Assembly (NCBI GenBank): GCA_900771195.1
Contig: CAAGMZ010000018.1
Span: 1-64,000, forward strand
Direction of reading: 5' to 3'
DNA length: 64,000 nucleotides
Origin: Lachnospiraceae bacterium
GTDB lineage: Bacteria > Bacillota > Clostridia > Lachnospirales > Lachnospiraceae
Of the stretch, positions 34,104 through 43,228 are shown one piece after another (position 1 is the first letter of the stretch; each line of letters starts with the position of its first letter). The position numbers and the translations under genes are program-made. A model generated the notes under the pieces. That model made no database searches and was not told the origin of the DNA. It saw only the letters and a program-made list of their open reading frames with translations.

Positions 34104-35428
34104 GCGCTTTCTCCACTTTGGACAGCTTTGTGCCCGGATTTCTTCTGGTCCGTAATCTGTTCTGTCCTATACTCAATCAAAGGCTCGGCACCTTCTTCAA
34201 TGGTTTCCCTGGTAACCGTGCACTTAGCCACATTGTCATCTGACGGCACGCGATACATCACGTCCATCATAGCTTTCTCCATTATCGAACGAAGTCCGCG
34301 TGCTCCTGTCTTTCTCTCAAAGCTCTTGTGGGCTATTGCCTTAACAGCTTCAGGAGTTATCTCAAGTTCAACCTCATCATAGTCAAACAGCTTTCTGTAC
34401 TGCTTTATCAACGCATTCTTTGGCTTTGTGAGTATGTTGACTAATGCATCTTCATCAAGCATATCAAGAGCGACCACAACGGGTACACGTCCGATAAATT
34501 CAGGAATAAGCCCAAACTTGACGAAATCCTGAGGAAGTGCCTTTGCAAATGCCTCACCCACATTCATTTCCTGATGGTCCTTAACCTCTGCATTAAAGCC
34601 TATTGCCCTCTGGTCAAGTCTTGCATCTATTATCTTTTCAAGGCCGTCGAATGCTCCACCGCATATAAATAATATGTTGGTGGTATTGATGTGAATGAGC
34701 TCCTGCTGAGGATGCTTTCTTCCTCCCTGAGGCGGAACCGATGCATCTGTTCCCTCAAGAATTTTGAGCAGAGCCTGCTGTACGCCTTCACCCGACACAT
34801 CTCTTGTAATTGAAACATTCTCTGATTTCTTGGTTATCTTGTCTATCTCGTCAATATAAACTATGCCCTTTTCGGCTTTGTCTATATCATAGTCAGCTGC
34901 CTGTATAAGCTTTAAAAGGATATTCTCTACATCCTCCCCGACATATCCTGCCTCAGTCAGTGTCGTAGCATCTGCTATGCAAAAAGGAACATTGAGAATC
35001 TTCGCAAGTGTCTGTGCAAGATAAGTCTTACCGGAGCCGGTAGGTCCGAGCATAAGAATATTACTCTTCTGGAGCTCTACTCCATCGTCCTCCACATTTG
35101 CAGTTGAAAGTATCCTCTTATAGTGATTGTATACTGAAACAGCAAGAACCTTCTTGGCCTCATCCTGACCGACCACGTACTCATCAAGCTTTTCCTTGAT
35201 TTCCATCGGTTTCATAAGGTTAATGCCGAAATTTTCATCTGTATATTCTGCATCCACTGCAGCATCTGAATCGTCAAATTCATTATCAAGAATCTCATTG
35301 CAGATGTCTATGCATTCATCACAGATAAAAACTCCATTGCCGGGTCCGGCAATAAGCTTTTTCACCTGCTGCTGACTCTTTCCGCAAAAAGAACATCTGC
35401 AAACACCGTCTTCTCTTTTACCTGCCAC
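34100..35428 (-). CDS. clpX: ATP-dependent Clp protease ATPase subunit ClpX
   Basis: The 442-residue AAA+ unfoldase has the N-terminal zinc-binding domain (CSFCGKSQQQV ... FICDECI), Walker A GPTGSGKTYLAQT near 125, Walker B VYIDEIDKI and the IGF loop QRAIGFNAE that docks to ClpP. The start is GTG 35428, with AGGAGGTATAAA upstream. It lies between clpP and lon; a weak terminator sits between clpP and clpX. Confidence 0.98.
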   Translation of the reverse strand: MAGKREDGVCRCSFCGKSQQQVKKLIAGPGNGVFICDECIDICNEILDNEFDDSDAAVDAEYTDENFGINLMKPMEIKEKLDEYVVGQDEAKKVLAVSVYNHYKRILSTANVEDDGVELQKSNILMLGPTGSGKTYLAQTLAKILNVPFCIADATTLTEAGYVGEDVENILLKLIQAADYDIDKAEKGIVYIDEIDKITKKSENVSITRDVSGEGVQQALLKILEGTDASVPPQGGRKHPQQELIHINTTNILFICGGAFDGLEKIIDARLDQRAIGFNAEVKDHQEMNVGEAFAKALPQDFVKFGLIPEFIGRVPVVVALDMLDEDALVNILTKPKNALIKQYRKLFDYDEVELEITPEAVKAIAHKSFERKTGARGLRSIMEKAMMDVMYRVPSDDNVAKCTVTRETIEEGAEPLIEYRTEQITDQKKSGHKAVQSGESA

Positions 35429-35480
35429 TTTATACCTCCTGATGGTGCATCTGCACCTGACCGCAACATATGCGGTACAC

Positions 35481-35512
35481 TTTAAACAGCCTCCGACTGA
35501 TATCGGAGGCTG
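35481..35512 (-). terminator. weak terminator between clpP and clpX
   Basis: CAGCCTCCGA and TCGGAGGCTG form a 10-bp stem on the minus strand followed by TTTAAAGTG. The short U-stretch suggests partial termination, so clpP may be expressed above clpX. Confidence 0.6.
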
Positions 35513-35518
35513 CAGATA

Positions 35519-36103
35519 TTACGCTCTCTTTTCAACCACGCTGTCAATCAGTCCATACTCAACAGCTTCCTGTGCTGACATGTAATTATCTCTGTCAGTA
35601 TCGCGTTCAATAACCTCGATAGGCTTTCCTGTATTCTGAGCAAGAATTGAATTGAGCTTTGCTTTGGTCTTGAGTATCTCATCGGCAACTATCTTAATGT
35701 CCGATGCCATACCCTTTGATTCTCCGCTGGGCTGATGAATCATTATTTCCGAATTAGGAAGTGCGTATCTCTTACCCTTTGCACCTCCCGCAAGAAGAAA
35801 TGCACCCATGCTCGCTGCCATTCCGATACAGATTGTGGAAACATCACACTTAATATACTGCATTGTATCATAAATAGCCATTCCTGCAGTAACAGAGCCA
35901 CCGGGGCTGTTAATATAAAGATGAATATCCTTGGACGGATCCTCCGATTCCAGGAAAAGAAGCTCAGCAACCACTATGCTTGCTGATGCATCATTTACCT
36001 CCTCGCCAAGAAATATGATTCTGTCTTTAAGAAGCCTTGAATAAATATCATATGAACGCTCACCGCGGCTTGTCTGTTCAAGGACGTAAGGTACTAAACT
36101 CAT
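35519..36103 (-). CDS. clpP: ATP-dependent Clp protease proteolytic subunit
   Basis: The 194-residue serine peptidase has its Ser in IGMAASMGAFLLAGG near 97, His in MIHQPSGE near 122 and Asp in ERDTDRDNYM near 171. It forms the barrel that works with ClpX from the next gene. It starts 33 bases after tig. Confidence 0.98.
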   Translation of the reverse strand: MSLVPYVLEQTSRGERSYDIYSRLLKDRIIFLGEEVNDASASIVVAELLFLESEDPSKDIHLYINSPGGSVTAGMAIYDTMQYIKCDVSTICIGMAASMGAFLLAGGAKGKRYALPNSEIMIHQPSGESKGMASDIKIVADEILKTKAKLNSILAQNTGKPIEVIERDTDRDNYMSAQEAVEYGLIDSVVEKRA

Positions 36104-36136
36104 AATAACGCCTCCTGTTTAATTACACTGATACTC

Positions 36137-37447
36137 CTATTTTTCTTCATCCTTTGAAGCTTCAACCTCAACAGCCTTCTCTGCAATAAGCTTTGCTGCC
36201 TTCTCAATGGCAAGGTCTGCTCTGATCTGCTTTTCCTCAGCTTCTCCGATTATATCCTTAAGCTTATCCTTCTCCATCTTGTACATCTCAGCCATCTTGT
36301 CAAGCTCTTCCTCATAATCGGCATCACTGACTTCTATGTTCTCTGCTTTTACAACTGCGTCAAGAACAAGGCTGTTCTTAATTCTGGTAGTTGCCTCGGG
36401 TTTAAGGCTGTCCATGAACTGCTGGGGATTGGTTCCGACATACTCAATGTACTTCTGTATTGAAAGTCCCTGAGCCTGAAGTCTCTGTGCAAAATCATTT
36501 ACCATGTTGTTAACCTGTGACTTAATCATGGGCTCGGGAATGTCCATTTCAGCACCTTCAACTGCTTTGTTGACCGCTCTTCTCTGCTTTTCCTTTTTAG
36601 CCTCTTCAGTCTTTTTCTCTGCAAGGTTCTTCTTAACATCTTCCTTATAAGCATCGATGTTGTCAAACTCAGATACATCTTCGGCAAATTTATCATCAAG
36701 CTCAGGAAGCTCCTTTACCTTGATTCCTTTGATTGTAACCTTGAAGAGTGCAGGCTTTCCGGCAAGTTCCTTTGCCTGATAATCCTCGGGGAATGTTACA
36801 TTGACATCCACTTCATCTCCGACAGATGCTCCAATAAGCTGATCCTCAAAATTGTCAATGAATGTATGTGAACCGATTGTAAGAGGATAATCTGTTCCCT
36901 TTCCGCCTTCAAATGCCACTCCGTCAACAAATCCTTCAAAATCTATAACGGTCTGGTCCTTATCCTGTACCGGTCTGTCGGTAATCTCGACTATTCTTGC
37001 ATTCTGTTCTCTTATCTTTTCAAGCTCTGCGTTGATATCATCATCCGTAACGTCTGCATCAACCTTTTCTATCTCGACGCCAAGATACTTGCCGAGTGTA
37101 ACCTCGGGCTTCACTGCAACCTCTGCCGTGAAGATAAATGACTTGCCCTTCTCTACCTGTGTAACATCGATTTCGGGCTGTGATACGATATCAAGCCCGC
37201 TCTCCTCTGCCGCCTTGCTGTACTCATCGGGGATAAGAATATTAGCTGCATCCTCATAAAATACACCGGGACCGTAAATCTTCTCTACTACCTGTCTTGG
37301 AGCTTTTCCCTTTCTGAATCCATTGATGGCAATCTTTCCCTTATTCTTCTCGTAAGCCTTCTGAAGTGCCTTCTCAAATTCATCAGCAGAAACTTCTATT
37401 GTAAGCTTTGCCATATTCTTCTCTAAGTTTTCTACAGTACAACTCAT
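36137..37447 (-). CDS. tig: trigger factor
   Basis: The 436-residue ribosome-bound chaperone has the N-terminal ribosome-docking domain (GFRKGKAPRQVV near 43), a PPIase domain (VIDFEGFVDGVAFEGGKG near 165) and a long helical C-terminal arm domain. It folds nascent chains and begins the tig-clpP-clpX-lon-engB run. The promoter at 37590-37561 is strong. The leader of about 100 bases has a small GCTGTG/CACAGC hairpin. Confidence 0.97.
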   Translation of the reverse strand: MSCTVENLEKNMAKLTIEVSADEFEKALQKAYEKNKGKIAINGFRKGKAPRQVVEKIYGPGVFYEDAANILIPDEYSKAAEESGLDIVSQPEIDVTQVEKGKSFIFTAEVAVKPEVTLGKYLGVEIEKVDADVTDDDINAELEKIREQNARIVEITDRPVQDKDQTVIDFEGFVDGVAFEGGKGTDYPLTIGSHTFIDNFEDQLIGASVGDEVDVNVTFPEDYQAKELAGKPALFKVTIKGIKVKELPELDDKFAEDVSEFDNIDAYKEDVKKNLAEKKTEEAKKEKQRRAVNKAVEGAEMDIPEPMIKSQVNNMVNDFAQRLQAQGLSIQKYIEYVGTNPQQFMDSLKPEATTRIKNSLVLDAVVKAENIEVSDADYEEELDKMAEMYKMEKDKLKDIIGEAEEKQIRADLAIEKAAKLIAEKAVEVEASKDEEK

Positions 37448-37560
37448 TTTAAACTTCCTCCTTGCGATAAAAACCGTAATCCACCGAATATTCTGCTATT
37501 ATCAGGCACGCTGTGCGCCCACAGCCGGTATTCGCATTCTCCTACGGTCACATAGTTGGA

Positions 37561-37590
37561 ATTATATCATATCATTTCCACATATGTCAA
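37561..37590 (-). promoter_or_regulatory. strong sigma-A promoter for tig-clpPX-lon
   Basis: TTGACA, 18 bp, TATAAT on the minus strand, with perfect hexamers. No CtsR- or HrcA-type operator was recognised beside it. Confidence 0.75.
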
Positions 37591-37600
37591 TACTGGCAGA

Positions 37601-37617
37601 TTCAACGCCAAGTTGAA
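37601..37617. promoter_or_regulatory. TTCAAC-N5-GTTGAA palindrome
   Basis: A perfect inverted repeat overlaps the -35 region of the ABC exporter promoter and lies 11 bp upstream of the tig -35. It may bind a dimeric regulator; none is encoded next to it. Confidence 0.45.
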
Positions 37618-37641
37618 TTTTTCATCCTTTTATAGTACAAT
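37613..37641 (+). promoter_or_regulatory. promoter for ABC exporter operon
   Basis: TTGAAT, 17 bp, TACAAT on the plus strand, about 38 bases before the ATPase ATG. Confidence 0.65.
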
Positions 37642-37678
37642 GGTTGCTATCAATCGATTCAAAAAGGAATATACAATT

Positions 37679-38371
37679 ATGTCACTAATTGAAATCAATA
37701 ATATTACGAAGAATTACGGACGAAAAAAAGTTCTCAGGAACATATCCTTTACCGCTGACTGTGGACAGTGCATAGGAATAGTCGGTGCCAACGGATGCGG
37801 CAAAAGCACGCTTCTCAAAGTACTTTCCGGTGCCCACAGTCCTGACAGCGGTTCGCTTTCTTACGGAGGTGAGAATCCCCTTGTTAAAAAATCCGTTTTT
37901 TCCAAATACATAGGTTATGTCCCGCAGGAAAACCCTCTTTTTGATAATCTGACAGTTCTCGATAATCTTAAACTGTGGTATTGTGACAGCACCCACAATC
38001 TCAGGGATGACATTGAAAGCGGAATCCTTGCGGAGTTTGGTGTGAGCAGATACCTTAAATCGGTGGTAAAGAATCTTTCCGGAGGCATGAAAAAAAGGCT
38101 CAGCATTGCCTGCGCCATTTCAAAGGATCCAAAGGTCCTTATACTTGATGAGCCCGGAGCATCTCTTGACATCGTGTGCAAGGAAGACATCAAAAACTAT
38201 ATGGCCAGATTCATTGCCGCCGGCAATACAATAATAATTGCCAGCCACGAAGAGGGTGAGCTTTCCGTATGCACCGACATGTACCTTATGAATGACGGAG
38301 TTCTTGAAAAGCTCCCTGAATGTACTGTTTTGTCACAGCTCATGGAAAGGATGGCTGCTCACTATGCTTAA
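37679..38371 (+). CDS. ABC transporter ATP-binding protein
   Basis: The 230-residue ATPase has Walker A VGANGCGKSTLLK near 38, Q-loop YVPQENP, signature LSGGMKKRL near 137, Walker B VLILDEPGASLD and the switch His in IASHEE. It resembles exporter or multidrug-type ATPases. ATG 37679 with AAAAAGGAAT upstream is preferred over a longer frame whose first part covers the promoter. The permease gene starts within its last codons, so three genes form one transporter operon. Confidence 0.95.
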   Translation: MSLIEINNITKNYGRKKVLRNISFTADCGQCIGIVGANGCGKSTLLKVLSGAHSPDSGSLSYGGENPLVKKSVFSKYIGYVPQENPLFDNLTVLDNLKLWYCDSTHNLRDDIESGILAEFGVSRYLKSVVKNLSGGMKKRLSIACAISKDPKVLILDEPGASLDIVCKEDIKNYMARFIAAGNTIIIASHEEGELSVCTDMYLMNDGVLEKLPECTVLSQLMERMAAHYA

Positions 38372-39575
38372 GAAGCACCTTCTTTTTCTTGTATATCAGA
38401 TAAAATCAACGCTGAAGGCACTTCCCCGTCTCGTCATCTGTACGGCCCTGTTCGGACTCATTGTACTGGTCGCAGGAATATGCGGTAACAGCATGCTTGG
38501 AGACGATTCGGACAGCTTTGTAAAACTAAAGATTGCAGCGGTTATGCCATCAGGAGATACTGCAATTGCAGCCGGATTTTCCATTGTATCCAACATGGAC
38601 AGCCTGAAGGATGTATGCCAGTTTATCGCACTTGACAGAGATGAGGCGATTGAGGGACTTAAGAAAGGGGAAATATCGGCTATCATAGAGATACCTCCCA
38701 ATTTTGCCGACGATCTCATGTATGGTGTCAACACTCCTGCCACAGTGATTATTTCTGATAATGCCGGTGTTGAATCACTCCTTTTCTGTTCCATGATTGA
38801 TGCAGGAGGACAGTCCGTCGCATACTCCGAATCCGGAATCTATGCTGTTCTTGATCTTTTCAGGAACCATGGCTTTGACGAATACGCAGCTCTTGCCGGA
38901 GATGAGCTGTATGAGTATTATTTAAAATATACCCTGAACAGAGGAAGCTTTTTTGATAACCGTCCCACATCAGCTACAGGGGCTTCCTCATCGGTAATCT
39001 ATTACCTTTGCACAGGAATGGTGTTAATGGTGCTTCTCGGAACTCTGACGGTTACCGACCGGTTCAGCAAAAGGCCGGCAGCAGTCATGGAATCTCTTCG
39101 CATACACCGAATATCCAAGGGTTTTATCAAAACAAGCGAGCTGACAGGCGTTACGCTTATGTTCTTCGTTATTTTTGCCGTACTTGCGGCTGTGCTTGGT
39201 CTCACCGTCGGGAGCAGCATTGCAGAGCTTACTCCCGGACTTTTTGCTATGCTCCTGCTTGTTATTTTCTCCATTGCATCCTTTGCAATGTTCATGTGCT
39301 CCATTGGCGACGGCGGGCTGGTCAGCGTACTGCTCATATTCATTACATCATGTGCCATGCTTTATGCATCAGGCAGGTTTGTTCCGGGTTCATATCTGCT
39401 GCCCTGGATTGAAAAAACCGGACGTTTTCTGCCCGCATACGGATGGTGTTCTCTTTTGGAATCGGTACTGTGTGACGGAATCCGGACATCTTATGTACTT
39501 ATGACAGCAGGGTATGGAATCCTGTTTACTGTCCTCAGCATAATAGTGACAACAGTCAGAGGGAGGGAAAGATAA
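38364..39575 (+). CDS. ABC-2 type transporter permease
   Basis: The 403-residue protein has the ABC-2 exporter shape: one N-terminal membrane helix (about 23-43), a large outside domain of about 160 residues, then five or six helices from about residue 210. The segment MPSGDTAIAAGFSIVSNMDSL begins the outside domain. It overlaps the ATPase gene by eight bases and its stop overlaps the next permease start (TAATG). The substrate is not evident; drugs, peptides or lipids are all possible. Confidence 0.88.
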   Translation: MLKKHLLFLVYQIKSTLKALPRLVICTALFGLIVLVAGICGNSMLGDDSDSFVKLKIAAVMPSGDTAIAAGFSIVSNMDSLKDVCQFIALDRDEAIEGLKKGEISAIIEIPPNFADDLMYGVNTPATVIISDNAGVESLLFCSMIDAGGQSVAYSESGIYAVLDLFRNHGFDEYAALAGDELYEYYLKYTLNRGSFFDNRPTSATGASSSVIYYLCTGMVLMVLLGTLTVTDRFSKRPAAVMESLRIHRISKGFIKTSELTGVTLMFFVIFAVLAAVLGLTVGSSIAELTPGLFAMLLLVIFSIASFAMFMCSIGDGGLVSVLLIFITSCAMLYASGRFVPGSYLLPWIEKTGRFLPAYGWCSLLESVLCDGIRTSYVLMTAGYGILFTVLSIIVTTVRGRER

Positions 39576-40636
39576 TGCGCAAATTTTTTACATGGCTTTT
39601 TATCCTTGCCAAAAGACAGCTCAAAAATCCGTTTCTGCTGATAATGCTTGCACTAATCCCGGCAATATGCCTGACCTCCGAATTTATGAATTCATCCCAG
39701 AGTGATTCGTCATACACGGCAGGCATGTATGTGGACGGCGACGATGATATTTCAAAGGAGCTTGCGGGAAATCTTCTCAAGCGGGAAAGTACTTTTGAAT
39801 TTGTTATATATAATGACCCTGATAAAATGATAAGGGATGTCAAAAATTCCACGCTGATTTGCGGATATATTTTTCCGGATGACCTTAAGGACAAAACAAC
39901 AGACAAGGATTGTACGGACAGCATAACCGTATACTCCCCCACATCAAGCTCTGTCCAGGGTGCGATTAACGAGGTCGTCTATTCCGAGCTTATCAGGATT
40001 CAGGGGCGCTACATAATAACCGACTATGTGGATTCAAAAGAAGTCTTTAATGACTCTGATGTCGACTATTCCGAAGAACTTCTTGAATCATACAACAATT
40101 ACCTGAACAGTGATGTGACCTTCCATATCGCCTTCAGTAAGTATGGAATCGACGGAATAAAAGAAATCGAAGACACCAATATCCATGTGGCTTTTCCAAT
40201 CAGGGGCATACTTGCCATATTAGTATATCTTGCGGGAATGTTCGGTTCAGTTATGTGGATGCGCGACAATGAAAAAGGAATTTTTGCAACCCTGACCGTC
40301 GGATATCAGCGACTTTGCAGAATTTTGTACGCTTTTATTCCGGTTATCCTGTTCGGTATAATGATGCTTGTATCACTGGCAGCATCCGGTCAGCTTATGA
40401 GCATTGCAAACGAGCTTGGTGCCATGCTTGTGCTGATTGTACTTTCAGCTGCATTTGCCGTGCTTATGACTTATATAACGCGGACAAGCCACACGTACGC
40501 CGCCTGCATTCCCATACTGCTCTTATGTGCACTGCTGTTCTGCCCGGTATTTTTCAATGCAGGCAACTATGTACCTGCGGCAAGATTTGTGGAAAAGCTG
40601 TTTGTACCGTATTATTATCTGGAGCTGTTCGTATAA
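39575..40636 (+). CDS. ABC-2 type transporter permease
   Basis: The 353-residue protein repeats the topology of its neighbour: one membrane helix at about 18-36, an outside domain, and about five helices between 205 and 350. MYVDGDDDISKELAGNLL corresponds to the start of the outside domain. The pair probably forms a heterodimeric pore with the ATPase encoded upstream. A terminator follows. Confidence 0.88.
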   Translation: MRKFFTWLFILAKRQLKNPFLLIMLALIPAICLTSEFMNSSQSDSSYTAGMYVDGDDDISKELAGNLLKRESTFEFVIYNDPDKMIRDVKNSTLICGYIFPDDLKDKTTDKDCTDSITVYSPTSSSVQGAINEVVYSELIRIQGRYIITDYVDSKEVFNDSDVDYSEELLESYNNYLNSDVTFHIAFSKYGIDGIKEIEDTNIHVAFPIRGILAILVYLAGMFGSVMWMRDNEKGIFATLTVGYQRLCRILYAFIPVILFGIMMLVSLAASGQLMSIANELGAMLVLIVLSAAFAVLMTYITRTSHTYAACIPILLLCALLFCPVFFNAGNYVPAARFVEKLFVPYYYLELFV

Positions 40637-40638
40637 GA

Positions 40639-40677
40639 AAATGCCATAGTGACACATAACGTGCCACTATGGCATTT
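40639..40677. terminator. terminator after ABC exporter operon
   Basis: ATGCCATAGTG and CACTATGGCAT form an 11-bp stem with flanking A and T residues. It lies between convergent genes and may serve both. Confidence 0.8.
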
Positions 40678-40724
40678 ATCGCGGATAGTATTAAAATCCG
40701 CTTTTCTGCCATCAGGCTGTCAGA

Positions 40725-40937
40725 TTACTGTCTGCCTGACATCTGCTCTTCCTGGCTCTTGATCATCTTACGGACCATCTCACCACCGATACTTCCGGCC
40801 TGACGTGATGTGAGATCACCGTTGTAGCCCTCTTTAAGAGGTACTCCAAGCTCAGAAGCTACTTCCATCTTGAACTTGTCCATTGCGCCCTTTGCCTCAG
40901 GAACTGACATTTTGTTTGAAGAATTACTTCCTGTCAT
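40725..40937 (-). CDS. alpha/beta-type small acid-soluble spore protein
   Basis: The 70-residue protein carries the SASP core: AMDKFKMEVASELGV and GDLTSRQAGSIGGEMVRKM, including the germination-protease cleavage region near KFKMEVASE. It coats and protects DNA in the spore core. GGAGGTGGAG precedes the ATG. A sigma-G promoter is expected but was not clearly identified. Its presence supports true endospore formation. Confidence 0.96.
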   Translation of the reverse strand: MTGSNSSNKMSVPEAKGAMDKFKMEVASELGVPLKEGYNGDLTSRQAGSIGGEMVRKMIKSQEEQMSGRQ

Positions 40938-41047
40938 AATACTCCACCTCCATAAGCTTTCTGCATCTATTTACTCAACAGTTTTGTACTGTTGTGGTAT
41001 TATTGTGTGCACCGGAGAATGAATTATTATGGGAATTTTTGTCACAA

Positions 41048-41590
41048 TTAAAACTGAATTGTCTTTGCCATGTTGTCTGCTGTCTCTTTATCCGTAAAGA
41101 CTTCAAGAAGCTTAAGTCCCAACTCCACTGCCTTTCCCATTCCCCTGGCAGTGATAACCTTTCCGTCCGCTACTACTGCTTCTCCTGTGGCTTCTGCACC
41201 GTAAAGCTCCTTTTCATAGCCCGGATAGCATGTTGCCTTCTTACCGTTAAGAATGTTGTGATGTCCGAGAATGCTTGGTGCGGCACAGATTGCCGTCACA
41301 TATTTTCCCTCTTCGTAATACCTGTCTATAAGCTTGGAAAGTCCTGCATGTGCCTCAAGATTAAGCGTTCCGGGCATTCCTCCCGGCAAAAAGATTGCGT
41401 CTCCGTCCGAAAAATCACATTCATCAAAAATCACGTCCGTAAACACCGGTATCCTGTGGGCCGAAACCACTTCTCTTTTGTCACTTATGGAAACAGTGCA
41501 CACATCAATCTTTCCGCGTCTGAGCACATCTATCACTGCAAGCGCCTCCACAGTCTCAAAGCCATCAGCCAGAAATGCATATAATTTCAT
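41048..41590 (-). CDS. DJ-1/PfpI family protein
   Basis: The 180-residue protein has the DJ-1 fold: ADGFETVEAL near 9 with the conserved Glu, FLPGGMPG near 70, and the nucleophile elbow AICAAPSIL near 101 with the reactive Cys. Family roles include cysteine-sensitive chaperone, glyoxalase or deglycase-like activities; the exact role is open. ATG 41590 is preferred to an upstream in-frame start because GAGAGGAT precedes it. Confidence 0.93.
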   Translation of the reverse strand: MKLYAFLADGFETVEALAVIDVLRRGKIDVCTVSISDKREVVSAHRIPVFTDVIFDECDFSDGDAIFLPGGMPGTLNLEAHAGLSKLIDRYYEEGKYVTAICAAPSILGHHNILNGKKATCYPGYEKELYGAEATGEAVVADGKVITARGMGKAVELGLKLLEVFTDKETADNMAKTIQF

Positions 41591-41659
41591 ATTTTTTATC
41601 CTCTCTATGGTTATTTTTGCTTTCATGTGCTATTTTATACTTATGGAGGTAATTATTCA

Positions 41660-42109
41660 ATGGAGATAGAAAGAAAATTTTTAATTGATAAAATACCGTT
41701 TTCACTTGATGGGTTTAAAAAAAGACTTATCGAGCAGGCATATCTGTGTACTGAACCTGTGGTACGTATCCGCCGCGACAATGATGATTATTATCTGACA
41801 TACAAGTCAAAAGGACTTATAGTCCGTGAAGAATACAATCTTCCCCTGACAAAAGAAAGCTATGAGCATCTTCTGGCCAAAGCCGATGGAATCGTGCTTA
41901 CCAAGACCCGATATGAAATCCCCCAGCCTGACGGTCTTATCATTGAGCTTGATATTTTCAGCGGAAAATATGATGGGCTTAAGCTTGCCGAGGTGGAATT
42001 TGAATCAGAAGAACAGGCACATTCATACACTCCTCCGGAATGGTTCGGCGAGGATGTAAGCATGTCTTCAACATACCACAACAGCACACTGGCTTCTGCC
42101 GAATCATAA
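41660..42109 (+). CDS. CYTH-domain (triphosphate tunnel) protein
   Basis: The 149-residue protein starts MEIERKF, the ExExK signature of CYTH enzymes, and has paired basic residues (VVRIRRD, YYLTYKSKG) and late acidic residues (IELDIFSG, LAEVEFESE) lining the expected tunnel. Family members hydrolyse inorganic triphosphate or act as adenylate cyclases; for this short bacterial type, triphosphatase is more likely. GGAGG lies 11 bases before the ATG. It ends at a terminator shared with manA. Confidence 0.92.
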   Translation: MEIERKFLIDKIPFSLDGFKKRLIEQAYLCTEPVVRIRRDNDDYYLTYKSKGLIVREEYNLPLTKESYEHLLAKADGIVLTKTRYEIPQPDGLIIELDIFSGKYDGLKLAEVEFESEEQAHSYTPPEWFGEDVSMSSTYHNSTLASAES

Positions 42110-42134
42110 TTGTCTGTTTTACTTTCTTAAAAAA

Positions 42135-42169
42135 AAGGGAATTCCCGGCTTTTATACAAGAATTCCCTT
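42135..42169. terminator. bidirectional terminator
   Basis: AAGGGAATTC and GAATTCCCTT form a 10-bp stem with an A-run before it. It separates the convergent CYTH gene and manA. Confidence 0.75.
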
Positions 42170-42194
42170 CTCACACAATATAGCTGTAAAATGT

Positions 42195-43136
42195 TTATTT
42201 TGCAACAGTAGATGCAATTATTGTCATATTTCCGGTAAATTTCGCATCTTTGCAGGCATTTGTCAGTATAAGATGTGAGCCCTTCTTTATGGGGGTTCCG
42301 TTAACTTCCCCCTCGCCATCTATCACGCTTACATTAAGGAACGGGTACTTCTGCTCGAAATCAAGCGTTCCGTTAACTGTAATCTTAAATACATTGTAAA
42401 AGCTGTTCTCAATGAGAAGATCTGATGCACTCTCACTGCGCTCAGGAGTATGGCTTATGCTGTCCTCTGCTGACTTGGCAGGAACGCTTATGACGTCAAT
42501 ACTCTTTTCAACATGGAGTTCACGGGGCTTGCCGTTCTGAAGGCGGTCATAATCATAAACCCTGTATGTGATATCACTGTTCTGCTGTGTCTCAAGAATA
42601 AGGCATCCCGAAGTGATGGCGTGAACTGTTCCGGGGTCAATCTGTATAAAATCGCCCTTCTTAATGGGAATCTTTCTGATAAACTCGTTCCATCTGCCTT
42701 CATGAATCATTGAAGCAAGCTCTTCACGTGTCCTGGCATTATGTCCCACAACAAGGTCTGCACCCTCAGGGCAGTCAATTATATACCAGCACTCTGTCTT
42801 TCCTAAAGAGCCGTTTTCATTGACTTTAGCATATGCATCATCAGGATGGACCTGGATACTCAGGTTATCATTGGCATCGATAATCTTAATGAGAAGAGGA
42901 AATACATCTCCGCCTATATTTCCAAAAAGCTCCGGCTTGCTCTTAAAAGCCTCTGCAAGCGTCATTCCTTTGCACTCGCCATTTGTTATGGCAGCAGCTC
43001 CGTTGGGATGCGCTGCGATTCCCCAGCATTCACCGATATCATTTCCCTCCACATCATATCCAAAATCATTGTGAAGTCTTGTGCCGCCCCAGATATTATG
43101 GGTGAACACAGGCTCAAGCATAAGTATTGTATCCAT
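42195..43136 (-). CDS. manA: mannose-6-phosphate isomerase, class I
   Basis: This 313-residue zinc enzyme interconverts mannose-6-phosphate and fructose-6-phosphate. The zinc site is visible in IQVHPDDAYA near 97 and GKTECWYII near 115, with the late His in PGTVHAITSGCLILE near 172. ATG 43136 is supported by GGAGGTTCAT. It has its own promoter. It would complete use of mannose released by the GH130 pathway at 55-60 kb, though mannose-1-phosphate also needs a phosphomannomutase not seen here. Confidence 0.95.
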   Translation of the reverse strand: MDTILMLEPVFTHNIWGGTRLHNDFGYDVEGNDIGECWGIAAHPNGAAAITNGECKGMTLAEAFKSKPELFGNIGGDVFPLLIKIIDANDNLSIQVHPDDAYAKVNENGSLGKTECWYIIDCPEGADLVVGHNARTREELASMIHEGRWNEFIRKIPIKKGDFIQIDPGTVHAITSGCLILETQQNSDITYRVYDYDRLQNGKPRELHVEKSIDVISVPAKSAEDSISHTPERSESASDLLIENSFYNVFKITVNGTLDFEQKYPFLNVSVIDGEGEVNGTPIKKGSHLILTNACKDAKFTGNMTIIASTVAK

Positions 43137-43167
43137 ATGAACCTCCGTTAATTGATTTGATAATGAC

Positions 43168-43196
43168 ATTCTATCACACAAAATGACAAGATACAA
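43168..43196 (-). promoter_or_regulatory. promoter for manA
   Basis: TTGTAT, 17 bp, TAGAAT on the minus strand, 32 bases before the ATG. Confidence 0.6.
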
Positions 43197-43228
43197 TGTT
43201 CATATATACGCTTGTTGTTATTGTAAAA

